NCBI GenBank assembly: GCA_017433375.1
Contig: JAFRHG010000004.1
Coordinates: 1-64,000 of the forward strand
DNA: 64,000 nt
DNA from: Bacillota bacterium
GTDB taxonomy: Bacteria > Bacillota > Clostridia > Peptostreptococcales > Anaerovoracaceae
Direction of reading: 5' to 3'
A model generated the notes under the pieces. It searched no databases. It worked only from the letters and a program-made list of their open reading frames with translations, and had not been told where the DNA came from. The position numbers and the translations under genes are program-made. Positions 28,337 to 37,300 of this stretch are shown in pieces (the stretch's first letter is position 1; each line of letters starts with the position of its first letter).

Positions 28337-29356
28337 ATGGCAGTCGGAAGATACCACCGGCAGGAGATATTCTATCCCATCGGAAAAGAGGGCCAGGAGA
28401 AGCTGGCCGCGGGACGGGTGTGCATTATCGGCATCGGTGCCCTGGGGGCATCGGCGGCGAGCATGCTGGCCGCCGCCGGCGTGGGGTTTATGCGGCTCAT
28501 CGACCGGGATGTAGTGGAGCTGACCAACCTGCAGCGGCAGGTCCTCTTTACCGAGGCGGACGCGGCGGAACAGATCCCCAAGGCGGAAGCGGCCCGGGAG
28601 CGCCTGGCGCAGATGAACTCCGAAATCGAACTGGAAGCGGTGATTGCGGACGTCAATCCCTACAACGTGGAGAAGTTCATCACCGATGTGGATGTGGTGG
28701 TAGACGGGCTGGACAACCTGGAGACCAGGTATCTGCTCAACGAGGCCTGCCATAAACATAACATCCCCTACGTCTACGGCGGCGTGGTGGGCAGCGGCGG
28801 CATGGTCATGAACATCCTGCCGGGGGAGGGCCCCTGCCTGGAGTGCCTGCTGGGTCCGCTGCCGGAAGAGGGGACCTATGACACCTGCGACACGGTGGGC
28901 GTCATCAGCGCCATCACCAATATCGTAGCGTCCTATGAGGCGGCGGAGACCATGAAGCTTCTGCTGGGATCCGAATCCCTCCTGCGGCAGGCCATTACCC
29001 TGGATGCCTGGGACAGCTACACGGAGTTCTTCGACGTGGATCGGGACCCGGACTGCCCCGTCTGCGGAAAACATCAGTACACCAGGCTGGAGCACCGGCA
29101 GAAGACCTACTCGGCGTCCCTGTGCGGTCACGACGCCTACCAGATCACGCCGGAGGATGACGGCACATTTGATTACGACGGCGTGGTGGAACAGCTGCGG
29201 GGTGAGGGCACGGTGGAGAAGAAGAAGTTTTTCACCACCTTCGTCAGCGATGACGCTGACCTTAAACTGTTTCCCGACGGCCGGGCTATCATCAACCACG
29301 CGGCCGACGCGGAGTCTGCGCAGAAAGTCTTCGCCCGGTACATCGACCGGCAGTAA
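28337..29356 (+). CDS. MoeB/ThiF-family adenylyltransferase (E1-like)
   Basis: Activates the C-terminal glycine of a small sulfur-carrier protein with ATP. 339 residues. The nucleotide loop is IIGIGALGASAA (about 30-41) and the acidic site is DGLDN (123-127). Zinc ligands are Cys167, Cys170, Cys240 and Cys243, and Cys184 in YDTCDTVG is a possible thioester or persulfide cysteine. The last 80 residues, which lack a rhodanese signature, form an extra small domain. A plausible partner, a MoaD-like protein ending in Gly-Gly, is encoded at 31904-32143. Whether it serves molybdopterin or another sulfur pathway cannot be decided from sequence. Confidence 0.88.
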   Translation: MAVGRYHRQEIFYPIGKEGQEKLAAGRVCIIGIGALGASAASMLAAAGVGFMRLIDRDVVELTNLQRQVLFTEADAAEQIPKAEAARERLAQMNSEIELEAVIADVNPYNVEKFITDVDVVVDGLDNLETRYLLNEACHKHNIPYVYGGVVGSGGMVMNILPGEGPCLECLLGPLPEEGTYDTCDTVGVISAITNIVASYEAAETMKLLLGSESLLRQAITLDAWDSYTEFFDVDRDPDCPVCGKHQYTRLEHRQKTYSASLCGHDAYQITPEDDGTFDYDGVVEQLRGEGTVEKKKFFTTFVSDDADLKLFPDGRAIINHAADAESAQKVFARYIDRQ

Positions 29357-29405
29357 CCCCGCGCAGGACGGAGGACCGGCCGTGAATCGGAAAGGAGCGA
29401 CAACA

Positions 29406-30578
29406 ATGGATTACCGATGCACATCATCATTTGATTTTACTCTGCCGACGAAGATCATCTACGGATGCGGCGTGCTGAAGCGGCTGCCGGAGGAGATCCG
29501 GGAGGCGGGAGGAAGCCGGATCCTGATCATCACGGACAGGGGCATCGTCCAGGCGGGCATCGCAAAAAAGGTTACCGACCTGCTGGAGGAAGCCGGCCTT
29601 CCCTACGCAGTCTATGACGGCGTGGAGGCCAACCCGAAGGATGTCAACGCCGAGGCGGCGGCGAAAGCTGCCCGGGAGGCGGAGGCGGACTGCCTGCTCG
29701 CCGTGGGCGGCGGAAGCCCCATCGACTGCGCCAAGGCCGTCGGCGTCCTGTTGGCCCACAACGCGGAAAAGATCAAGCCCTACGAAGGAAAGACGGCGGC
29801 TACGCTGCAGGGCCCGCCCCTGATCACCGTTCCCACCACCTCGGGAACCGGAAGCGAGATCACTTTTTCCTCCGTCATCACGGATACGGATAATCAGTAT
29901 AAGATGACCATCAAGAGCCCCTTCACCGCGGCGACGACGGCCGTCTGCGATCCCGAACTGACCCTGAGCGTGCCGCCCATGGTGACGGCGACCACCGGGG
30001 TGGACGCCCTGACCCACGCCATCGAAGGCTTCACCGCGGTCAACAGCGAACCCATCGGCGACGCGGCAGCCCTATACTCCATCGAACTCATCGCGGGCAA
30101 TCTGGTCCGGGCGGTGGAGGACGGATCGGATCTGGAGGCCCGCAGCAACATGCTGATGGCCAGCATGCTGGGCGGTATTTCCTTCAGCCATTCCGACGTG
30201 GCATCGGTCCACTGCATCGCCGAGGCCCTGGGCAGCATGTACGATCTGCCCCACGGCACCTGCAACGCCATCTTCCTGCCCTATGTGATGGAATACAACA
30301 TGGACTACTGCGCAGACCGGTACGCCCGGGCGGCCACGGCCATGGGACTATCCTGGGAGAGTCAGGAGGAGGGGGCCAGGGCGGCGGTTGCCTTTGTGAA
30401 ACAGCTGACCCGGGATGTCCATCTGCCCGCATTCGCATCCCTGAACCCGGATCCGGCGGACTTCCCCAGATTGGCGGAGATGGCCTGCCGGAACGGCTCC
30501 AACGAGGATAACCCCCGGCCCATGACCGCTCGGGACTACGAGATCCTTCTGGACATCGTCTACCGGGACGGGCAGTAA
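29406..30578 (+). CDS. Iron-containing alcohol dehydrogenase
   Basis: 390 residues of the group III (Fe-ADH) family; interconverts an alcohol and an aldehyde with NAD(P)H. The start is ATG 29406, with AAGGAG nine bases upstream; a longer reading from 29004 runs through the MoeB-like gene and is rejected. The cofactor motif GGGSPIDCAKAVGVL lies around 101-115. Metal ligands are expected in DALTHAIEGF and in DVASVHCIAEALG followed by DLPHG, all intact. It follows the MoeB-like gene by 49 bases. Together with the aldehyde oxidoreductases it suggests alcohol/aldehyde/acid interconversion in this strain. Confidence 0.92.
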   Translation: MDYRCTSSFDFTLPTKIIYGCGVLKRLPEEIREAGGSRILIITDRGIVQAGIAKKVTDLLEEAGLPYAVYDGVEANPKDVNAEAAAKAAREAEADCLLAVGGGSPIDCAKAVGVLLAHNAEKIKPYEGKTAATLQGPPLITVPTTSGTGSEITFSSVITDTDNQYKMTIKSPFTAATTAVCDPELTLSVPPMVTATTGVDALTHAIEGFTAVNSEPIGDAAALYSIELIAGNLVRAVEDGSDLEARSNMLMASMLGGISFSHSDVASVHCIAEALGSMYDLPHGTCNAIFLPYVMEYNMDYCADRYARAATAMGLSWESQEEGARAAVAFVKQLTRDVHLPAFASLNPDPADFPRLAEMACRNGSNEDNPRPMTARDYEILLDIVYRDGQ

Positions 30579-30579
30579 C

Positions 30580-30626
30580 GTGGCGGAATGACACCGGCGG
30601 CCGCAATGTGGCGGAACGACACCGGC
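30580..30626 (+). repeat. Two 19-bp direct repeats
   Basis: GTGGCGGAATGACACCGGC (30580-30598) recurs at 30608-30626 with one change (AAC for AAT), a 28-base period. Only two copies are present, directly after the alcohol dehydrogenase stop. Confidence 0.8.
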
Positions 30627-30632
30627 ATGGAA

Positions 30633-30661
30633 TTGCCTTTGCGGCCCGTAAAGTGTATCAT
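30633..30661 (+). promoter_or_regulatory. Promoter of the membrane diguanylate cyclase
   Basis: TTGCCT (30633-30638), 17-base spacer, TATCAT (30656-30661). The -35 box is inside a copy of the abundant octamer TTGCCTTT. Confidence 0.6.
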
Positions 30662-30701
30662 TAAGACAGGTTGTTTCGTCGGAATCAGCAGGGAGCGTTG
30701 A

Positions 30702-31826
30702 ATGAATCTGCAATCGGTTTTCACGGCCAACGGCGCCGGCATATTCATTTTACTGATCATGCATTATACGTCCCGCAGCAAGATCCTCCGGACGAGGACG
30801 GAGGACCGGCTGTTCTCCATTATGATGCTCGGCGTCATGCTGGGCTGTCTGATGGAGGCTTTTTCCTACGCCCTGGACGGCCATGTGTTTACCGGCGCGC
30901 GGGCGATGAACTACGCGGCGAACACCTATCTGTTCACGGCCAATCTGCTGCTGCCTTTCTGCGTGCTCATGTACGTGGACCTGAACTTCGGCGGAAGCAT
31001 GGAGAGGATCAAGAAGAACTACCGCCCCCAGATCGCCGTCGGTGTCGCATTGCTCATCGTCAATGTGATCAACTTCTTTGTTCCCCTGACCTTCTACATC
31101 ACGGACATGAACGTGTACGAGCGTCGGCCCATCGGCTATGTGTATTACGCGGTGATCCTGTACTACTGCATCAGCTCCCTCCTCGTCACCCGGCGTTATG
31201 AGAAGGAGAACGGGGCGAAGGCCTTCGTCAGCATCAGAATGTTCCTGATTCCGATCCTGATCGGCGCCGGCCTGCAGTTCATGTTCTACGGCCTGTCCCT
31301 GGCCTGGCTGGCGGCAGCCATCGGACTGACGGGCCTGTATATGATGCAGATGAAAGAGATGGCGTACATCGATCCCCTGGCGGGCATTTACAACCGGCAG
31401 TACCTGAACCGGATCATGTCTTCCTGGATCGGAGGAAACAGACGGTTTGCCGGTGTCATGATCGATGTCGATTATTTCAAATCCATCAACGACCGGTTCG
31501 GTCACTCGGAAGGGGACCAGGCACTGAAAGACGTCACGGATATGCTGAAGGCGGCGCGCAAGGAAAACGAGTGGATCTTTCGCTTCGCCGGGGACGAGTT
31601 TATCGTGCTCAAACTGAATCCGCCGGAGGACGGCATGACGTCCTACATGAACCGGGTAGAGGAGGAACTGGACCGGTTCAACAGCGGAGACCGGCCCTAC
31701 CGGATCGGCCTGTCCTACGGCATGGCTATCTATGATTCGGGTGACATGGACTCCTTCATGAAGGAGATGGACAGCCGGATGTACGAGATGAAGGCGGAGC
31801 ATCACCGGGAGGCCGGCCTGATCTGA
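30702..31826 (+). CDS. Membrane diguanylate cyclase (GGDEF)
   Basis: 374 residues. About six membrane segments in the first 220 residues make a small sensor of unknown ligand. The C-terminal GGDEF domain (about 225-370) makes cyclic di-GMP from two GTP. The signature is AGDEF in FRFAGDEF, a variant that is normally active, and the DVDYFKSINDRFGH metal/substrate motif is intact. No RxxD inhibitory site precedes the signature. A second cyclase follows two genes later, so signalling rather than metabolism shares this part of the neighbourhood. Confidence 0.9.
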   Translation: MNLQSVFTANGAGIFILLIMHYTSRSKILRTRTEDRLFSIMMLGVMLGCLMEAFSYALDGHVFTGARAMNYAANTYLFTANLLLPFCVLMYVDLNFGGSMERIKKNYRPQIAVGVALLIVNVINFFVPLTFYITDMNVYERRPIGYVYYAVILYYCISSLLVTRRYEKENGAKAFVSIRMFLIPILIGAGLQFMFYGLSLAWLAAAIGLTGLYMMQMKEMAYIDPLAGIYNRQYLNRIMSSWIGGNRRFAGVMIDVDYFKSINDRFGHSEGDQALKDVTDMLKAARKENEWIFRFAGDEFIVLKLNPPEDGMTSYMNRVEEELDRFNSGDRPYRIGLSYGMAIYDSGDMDSFMKEMDSRMYEMKAEHHREAGLI

Positions 31827-31833
31827 TGTTCCT

Positions 31834-31862
31834 TTGCAATCCCCGGCGGGGTCTGCTACAAT
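31834..31862 (+). promoter_or_regulatory. Promoter of the MoaD-like gene
   Basis: TTGCAA (31834-31839), 17-base spacer, TACAAT (31857-31862), 41 bases before the ATG at 31904. The spacer contains a small CCCC/GGGG hairpin. Confidence 0.7.
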
Positions 31863-31903
31863 GATTGCAGGCCGGTTTGCCGGCCCGGACAGGAGAAAGA
31901 TAC

Positions 31904-32143
31904 ATGAAGATCAAGATACTTTTCAACGGCCCGGTCAGACAGCTGAACGGCTGGAAGAACGTGGCCAATATAGAACTTCCCGACGGATCCACCGGCTATG
32001 ATCTCTGCGATCACTTCAACATCGTGCCGGGCAAGACCCGCCTCTACGGGTTTCTCATTCGGGACGGGAAGAAGATCAAGGAAGAAGAAGAACTCCATGA
32101 TGGGGAAACCATCAAAGTGAACGGCAAGACCTCCGGAGGCTGA
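31904..32143 (+). CDS. MoaD/ThiS-like sulfur carrier protein
   Basis: 79-residue ubiquitin-fold protein. The start is ATG 31904 after AGGAGAAAG; the longer frame from 31865 lacks a ribosome site. The sequence MKIKILFNGPVRQ begins the beta-grasp fold and the product ends in Gly-Gly, the C-terminus that an E1-like enzyme adenylates and a sulfur donor turns into a thiocarboxylate. The E1-like gene is at 28337-29356 and a desulfurase-like gene at 24076-25215, so all parts of a sulfur-relay set are within 8 kb. No MoaE is seen nearby. It could supply molybdopterin synthase or a tungsten-type cofactor pathway. It is followed 33 bases later by a diguanylate cyclase. Confidence 0.85.
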   Translation: MKIKILFNGPVRQLNGWKNVANIELPDGSTGYDLCDHFNIVPGKTRLYGFLIRDGKKIKEEEELHDGETIKVNGKTSGG

Positions 32144-32176
32144 TGGAGATCCGGTTATGGCGGGGACGAAAAGGCA

Positions 32177-33658
32177 ATGCAGAAGGGGCTAAGAAAAAAT
32201 AGAAGAGAACTCCGCGCGGGATTGAATATTCATCTGCTCATCCCGCTTCTTTTGGTTATCCTGATCGTTCTCCTGGGGATCGAATACCTGATCATTTCCG
32301 CGAACAACCGGGACAAGGCCTATGATACCGCCGACATCATAGTCAATCAGGTGGAGACCATGATGAACGATAACGAGGCGAAAATCAAAACCCTGACCGA
32401 GTCCCTCAAGGACAGCTATATCTCCAAGGCGAAGGCGGTGGCCTACATCATCGACAGCAACCCGGGCACGGACATGGACATCGATGAGCTGAAGAAGATC
32501 GCCAGGCTGATGTCCATCGATGAGATTCACGTGTTCGACGATACAGGCATGATCTATTCCGGCACCGTTCCCGAGTATTACTATTACTCCTTCGATTCCG
32601 GGGAGCAGATGGCTTATTTCAAACCCATGCTGGATGACAAGGAATTCTCCATGTGCCAGGACGTTACGCCGAACACCGCCGAGGAGAAGGCCATGATGTA
32701 CGCCATCACCTGGAACGACGCGGGCGACAAGATGATCCAGGTGGGCATCGAGCCGGACCGCCTGCTGGAGGAACTGCATTCCAGCGAGATCTCCGATCTG
32801 CTGGGGGAAATACCCTCCTACGACGGGATGACCATTCTCGTTGCCGACGCGAAGACCACGAAGATCCTCGGCTCCACCGTTTCCGAGCAGGTGGGAAAGA
32901 AGCTGGCTGATCTGGGCATCACGAAGAAACTGAAGGCCAGTCTGGAGCCGGTGCACTTCACCTCTCCGGTGGACGGCGATCTCTGCTACTGCGCCAGCCG
33001 TGTGGCGGACGGCAGGGCCGTGCTGATCGCCCAGGACAGGAACGTCATCAACAGAGACATCCCTGTGATTCTCCTGACCGTATTCATCTATCTGCTGCTG
33101 GCTGCCATCGTCATCGGCCTGATTATCCGGAGAATGACCCGCAGGATTCTCAATGAGCATCTGAACGCGTCCACGGATATGCTGACCGGCCTGCTGAACC
33201 GGAGGGCCTGCGATGACGATCTGAAGAAGCTGGAGGGCAATCCCAAAGGAGAGACCCTGACCATGGTTTCTCTGGATCTGAACGGACTGAAGACGGTCAA
33301 TGACGAGCAGGGGCACGAGGCGGGAGACGAGCTGCTCTGTGAAGCGGCCGACTGCATGGCATCCCAGCTGGGACCCTACGGAAAGGTCTACCGGATGGGC
33401 GGCGACGAATTCTTCGCCCTGCTGCAGCTGGAGGACACCAGCCCGGAGGAACTGAAGGAGCGGTTTGACCGGGATCAGCAGGAACGGACGGAGAGGACCG
33501 GCATGGAACTCAGCATTTCCGCCGGTATCGTTCAGGCGGCGGATCATCCGGACCTGAGCCTGACGGAACTGTCCAAACTGGCGGACGATGAGATGTATCG
33601 GGCCAAGTCGGAATACTACAGGCAGAAGGGGATCGACCGCCGGAAGAGGACGCGGTAA
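32177..33658 (+). CDS. Membrane diguanylate cyclase with extracytoplasmic sensor
   Basis: 493 residues: a membrane helix (about 20-40), an extracytoplasmic sensor of about 250 residues (helical then alpha/beta, Cache-like), a second membrane helix (about 295-318), and a GGDEF domain (about 335-490) with intact MGGDEF. It makes cyclic di-GMP in response to an outside signal. No RxxD inhibitory site is evident. The ATG at 32177 overlaps a copy of the AAAGGCAA octamer (32170-32177), which takes the place of a normal ribosome binding site. Confidence 0.9.
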   Translation: MQKGLRKNRRELRAGLNIHLLIPLLLVILIVLLGIEYLIISANNRDKAYDTADIIVNQVETMMNDNEAKIKTLTESLKDSYISKAKAVAYIIDSNPGTDMDIDELKKIARLMSIDEIHVFDDTGMIYSGTVPEYYYYSFDSGEQMAYFKPMLDDKEFSMCQDVTPNTAEEKAMMYAITWNDAGDKMIQVGIEPDRLLEELHSSEISDLLGEIPSYDGMTILVADAKTTKILGSTVSEQVGKKLADLGITKKLKASLEPVHFTSPVDGDLCYCASRVADGRAVLIAQDRNVINRDIPVILLTVFIYLLLAAIVIGLIIRRMTRRILNEHLNASTDMLTGLLNRRACDDDLKKLEGNPKGETLTMVSLDLNGLKTVNDEQGHEAGDELLCEAADCMASQLGPYGKVYRMGGDEFFALLQLEDTSPEELKERFDRDQQERTERTGMELSISAGIVQAADHPDLSLTELSKLADDEMYRAKSEYYRQKGIDRRKRTR

Positions 33659-33676
33659 GGATCATCCCGCTTTCTA

Positions 33677-33881
33677 TGCAACGGCTGGCGGGACAGTGCC
33701 CCCGCTCAGTCCTCGTCGCTGACGATCACGACGGCTTACTCACAGAGAATAGAACTCCACCGAAACTCGGGACTTCGTCCCTCAAACATCGGTGGAGTTT
33801 ATCTATTCTCCTGTTCGTTTCGCCGGTGATCGTAACAGCTCCTGCGAAACCCGCTCCGGCACTGTCCCGCCAGCCTCTGCA
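33677..33881. repeat. Nested inverted repeat, about 205 bp
   Basis: Outer arms are 18 bp and perfect (GGCTGGCGGGACAGTGCC at 33683-33700 against 33858-33875), bordered by TGCA on both sides. Inside, 33721-33735 pairs with 33822-33836 around GATCAC, 33746-33763 pairs with 33789-33809 around ACTCCACCGA, and the tip is GGGAC-TTC-GTCCC (33769-33781). No open frame runs through it on codon evidence. It could be a miniature mobile element, a structured RNA or a strong transcription block after the cyclase gene. Confidence 0.8.
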
Positions 33882-33912
33882 AGCACCACGACGCCACTCA
33901 ACAGCAGGTCAA

Positions 33913-34175
33913 ATGACAAACTTTTTTCCACAGCAGGAGTTTTACATATTTGAGCCTTCAGAACGCCTATCTTGGATCTGTTCAAGCCAAAAACATGGAA
34001 ACATTCTTCGTCCCAGAGGGAGTTTCCATACAAATCCGGAAAACGTATGAAAACTCGTCTTCTCAAAAGAATAGTTTCCATGCCAGCCCTCTGAAAAGCC
34101 CGATAAAACCGTTATATTAAGTGTTTTTCGGGCCGCACATGAAAAACTCTCTTTCACAAAAGGTGTTTTACACAT
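33913..34175. repeat. Four degenerate 35-bp palindromic repeats
   Basis: Units at 33913-33947, 33995-34029, 34047-34081 and 34139-34173. Each begins ATG(A/G)-AAAC and ends GTTT-(A/C)-CA(T/C), so the ends pair. Units 2 and 3 have perfect or nearly perfect 8-9 bp stems. Two units are followed by GCCTTC-type tails. Unit sequences differ inside and spacers are 47, 17 and 57 bases. The rest of the AT-richer gap (34176-34298) shows nothing else I can name. Confidence 0.65.
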
Positions 34176-34298
34176 ATCAGCCTTCCGTCTCGGTGGATTG
34201 AAGCGGATGTGTTTCGCATTTTAGGTCAATGTGAACCGAATTGTGTTCAGTTAATGCGGTAAAGCGGTAGGATTGCCTTTGTATAAGGCTGAATAAAG

Positions 34299-34324
34299 TG
34301 GCACAGTTTATGCATAAATATAAT
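34299..34324 (+). promoter_or_regulatory. Candidate promoter of the first giant surface protein, sigma-54-like or sigma-70
   Basis: TGGCAC-N5-ATGC starts at 34299, with GG and GC exactly 12 bases apart as in -24/-12 (sigma-54) promoters. A TATAAT follows at 34319-34324 but has no good -35. Either reading is possible. Confidence 0.4.
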
Positions 34325-34367
34325 AACGTAAGAAATTCTCAGATAATTCAGAGCGGAGATGAGTGAT

Positions 34368-37300
34368 ATGAACGCGAAGAAAACAGGATTGAGAAAAGGA
34401 ATGAAAAGAAGGTTTCTGCCGGCTTTGCTGCTGGCTGTCATGATCGCCGTCGGCACGGTGGGCGCAAGTATCGCCTATGCGGACATCCTGATCTGGCATT
34501 CGGTGCATATGAAGCCGGGGGGCACCTATAATGTAGGCGATGCGGGATGGAATACGACGGTATTCATCGAGAAACCCGGAGACTACACACTGAAGGGAAG
34601 CAGCCGGAGCGTCCGCGTCCTGATCGAGTGCGGGGGAACCAACGTTTATCTCGCTGACGGACTGGACATCAATTGCTCGGCCCACTCCTACACCGGTTCC
34701 CGCACAGCGGCGATCTGGGTCAGGGACAACGGGGGCACGGTCAAGCTGATCTCCAAGAAAAAGGCGAAGATCACCCTGGAAGGGTATATGTGTCCGGGGA
34801 TCCGAAAGGAGGGAACGAGCACGAAGCTGGTCTTTGAGACGGAGGATCCCAAGAATCCGGGAACGATCCACGCCAACAGCGGTTCCTACGACGGAGACCG
34901 TGCTCCTTCCGCCATCGGCAGTATGGATTACAGCACGGGAAACATAACTTTCAACAGCGGCAATGTCATCGCCAAAATACGGGGAGTCAATGACTGCGGC
35001 GCGGCCATTGGCGGGGCGCAGGATAAAAACGCGAGCAACATCACCGTTAACGGAGGGCACATTGAAGCCTACGGATCTGTGGAAGGCACCGGGATCGGCG
35101 CGGGAGCCGGAGGTGTGTTCACGGGATTCTATGTCAATGGCGGAGAAGTCTACGCGGAGAACGATGTGGACGCTCTGCATCTCTATGAAGGAGCGGCTAT
35201 CGGCGGCGGAGGCAACAGTTTCGATACGATGCATATGACCCCGGCAAATACCGGCGCCAAGGACTTCTATATCAAGGGAGGAAAGGTCACGGCCATTTCC
35301 CACGGCACGGCGGCGGCCATCGGCGGCGGCACCAACAGCGGATGCAGCAATATCAACATTGAAGGCGGCGAAGTCAACGCGACCTGCGACAGCAAAACTT
35401 CGCGATATGAATACTACGGCGCAGGCATTGGCGGCGGTTACGGCTATCAGGTCAACACCGAGGTCAACATCAGCGGAGGCAAGGTCACGGCCAAGGGCGG
35501 TCCCCAGGCTCCCGGCATCGGATCCCAGGACGCGAAAAAGAATTTAGAGGGGCATGACAAAAAAGAAGATACGGGAACATACCGGATCAGCGGAGGGACC
35601 ATCTACGTCGGCTGCGGATCCGGCGCCCGCGGTGACATCGGTACGAGAAAGTCGAAAACCATCGTCACGGGCGGCAATCTCCATGCCGGCAGCCATGCGG
35701 GAGATATAGTGAACGGGAATGATGAGAATGTGCACGACGTGCAGATCAGTTTTGATAAGATCACCGATGACGGCCACGCCATCAGCGGCCTGACGATCGA
35801 TCCGAATAACTATTCCTACGGCATGAAGGATGTGGAGACCATGAGCGGCAAACTCCATGCCTGGCTGCCCGGGAACTTCCATTATGACGATCACGCCATC
35901 ACCGGCGCTCAGGTGAGTGACAGCATCTCCGATAAGCACAAGTACGTGGGACATATTCCCTTCACGGATAACAGCGGAACCCTGGTTCCCACGAACGCCA
36001 TTGTTCTGAAGGCGGGTCACAGCCTCCGCTTCGGAAGCGCCTGGGCCATCCCGGGAGAAACGTCCCTGGTGGACATGACGCCCCCGGTAGTGGAGGATGA
36101 GGGGTATAAGGTGGACAAGTATTCCGCTCTGAAGATCGATGACCCTGAACAGCGAGTCGACGTTGCCAACGTGGATGGGACGCTGATCAAAAATGTGAAC
36201 GGCTACACCGATGCCGACGGAAAGTGGGCGTACGGCGGCGGCGATAGTCTTATGTTTGAAGCGGTGCTCGTGCCGATCCAGTATCAGGTGAAGTTTGATT
36301 CCAATGTGCCCAGGAACGCATCTACAAAGCTCAGCGGGACAATGACGAATCAGGAATTTACTTACGGCACCGCCCAGAACCTTTCACCGAACGGGTATAC
36401 TCTGCCGGGATACACCTTTAACGGATGGAACACGAAGGCCGGCGGAACGGGAACCACTTACACCAATAAGGAATCGGTGAGCAACCTGACCTATAAGGAC
36501 GGGGACGTCGTCACTCTCTACGCCCAGTGGACACCGAAGACCTATACGATCACCTTCAAGTCCGGCAACCCGCCGGGTCTGAGCGACAAGACCCAGACGG
36601 CCACTTTTGATAAAGCGGGAACTCTGACCCCGGTGGCAAGTATGGGATGGAATTATGACAATCACGCACTCCACGGATGGACCGGCGCCGGACTCGGAAC
36701 CTTCTATCCGGACGGCAGCAGCTTCTGCAACCTGTGCGGCCCGCCCCAGGCGGACGGGAGCCTGTCCGACGTCACCCTGAACGCGGAATGGGTGGATACG
36801 GAAAAGATCAAAGTGTCCGTGACGAAGGACGGCGCTCCCCAGGGAGGGCTGGAACACTATCTGTTCCTGATCGGGAAGTCGGAGGCAGTGAAGGGACAGG
36901 TGTTCACCGGCCTGTTCAAGGAAACCGGCACAGGCCAGAACATCACCTATCTCTATGATCCCGAAGATTTGACGGATCAGCAGCAAGGACTGCCGGAGGG
37001 AACGTATCAGCTCTGTTTCGACACCGCGGCTGATACAGACGCAGGGATTTCCGCCGGACCGACTGAGTACGAGGCATCCTCTGTGGAGATATCCTATGGA
37101 AGCGAGTCCGCGGTCAGCACGGTGTTTGATTATTACACCATCACCATCACCAAGGATCCTGCCGCTGTCACCCCGGAGGGAACGGGCGAGATTACCAGCG
37201 CGTGGATCTCTCCGGCAGGCGGCACGCTGCAGCCGACGGATACCATCCTTGCCCGTGACGGCAGCCGGCTGGATATGCAGTCAAAGATTCTGGGCGGATA

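Noticed and set aside
33913..34175. CRISPR array
   Set aside because: Repeats are not identical, spacers vary from 17 to 57 bases, and no cas gene is nearby.
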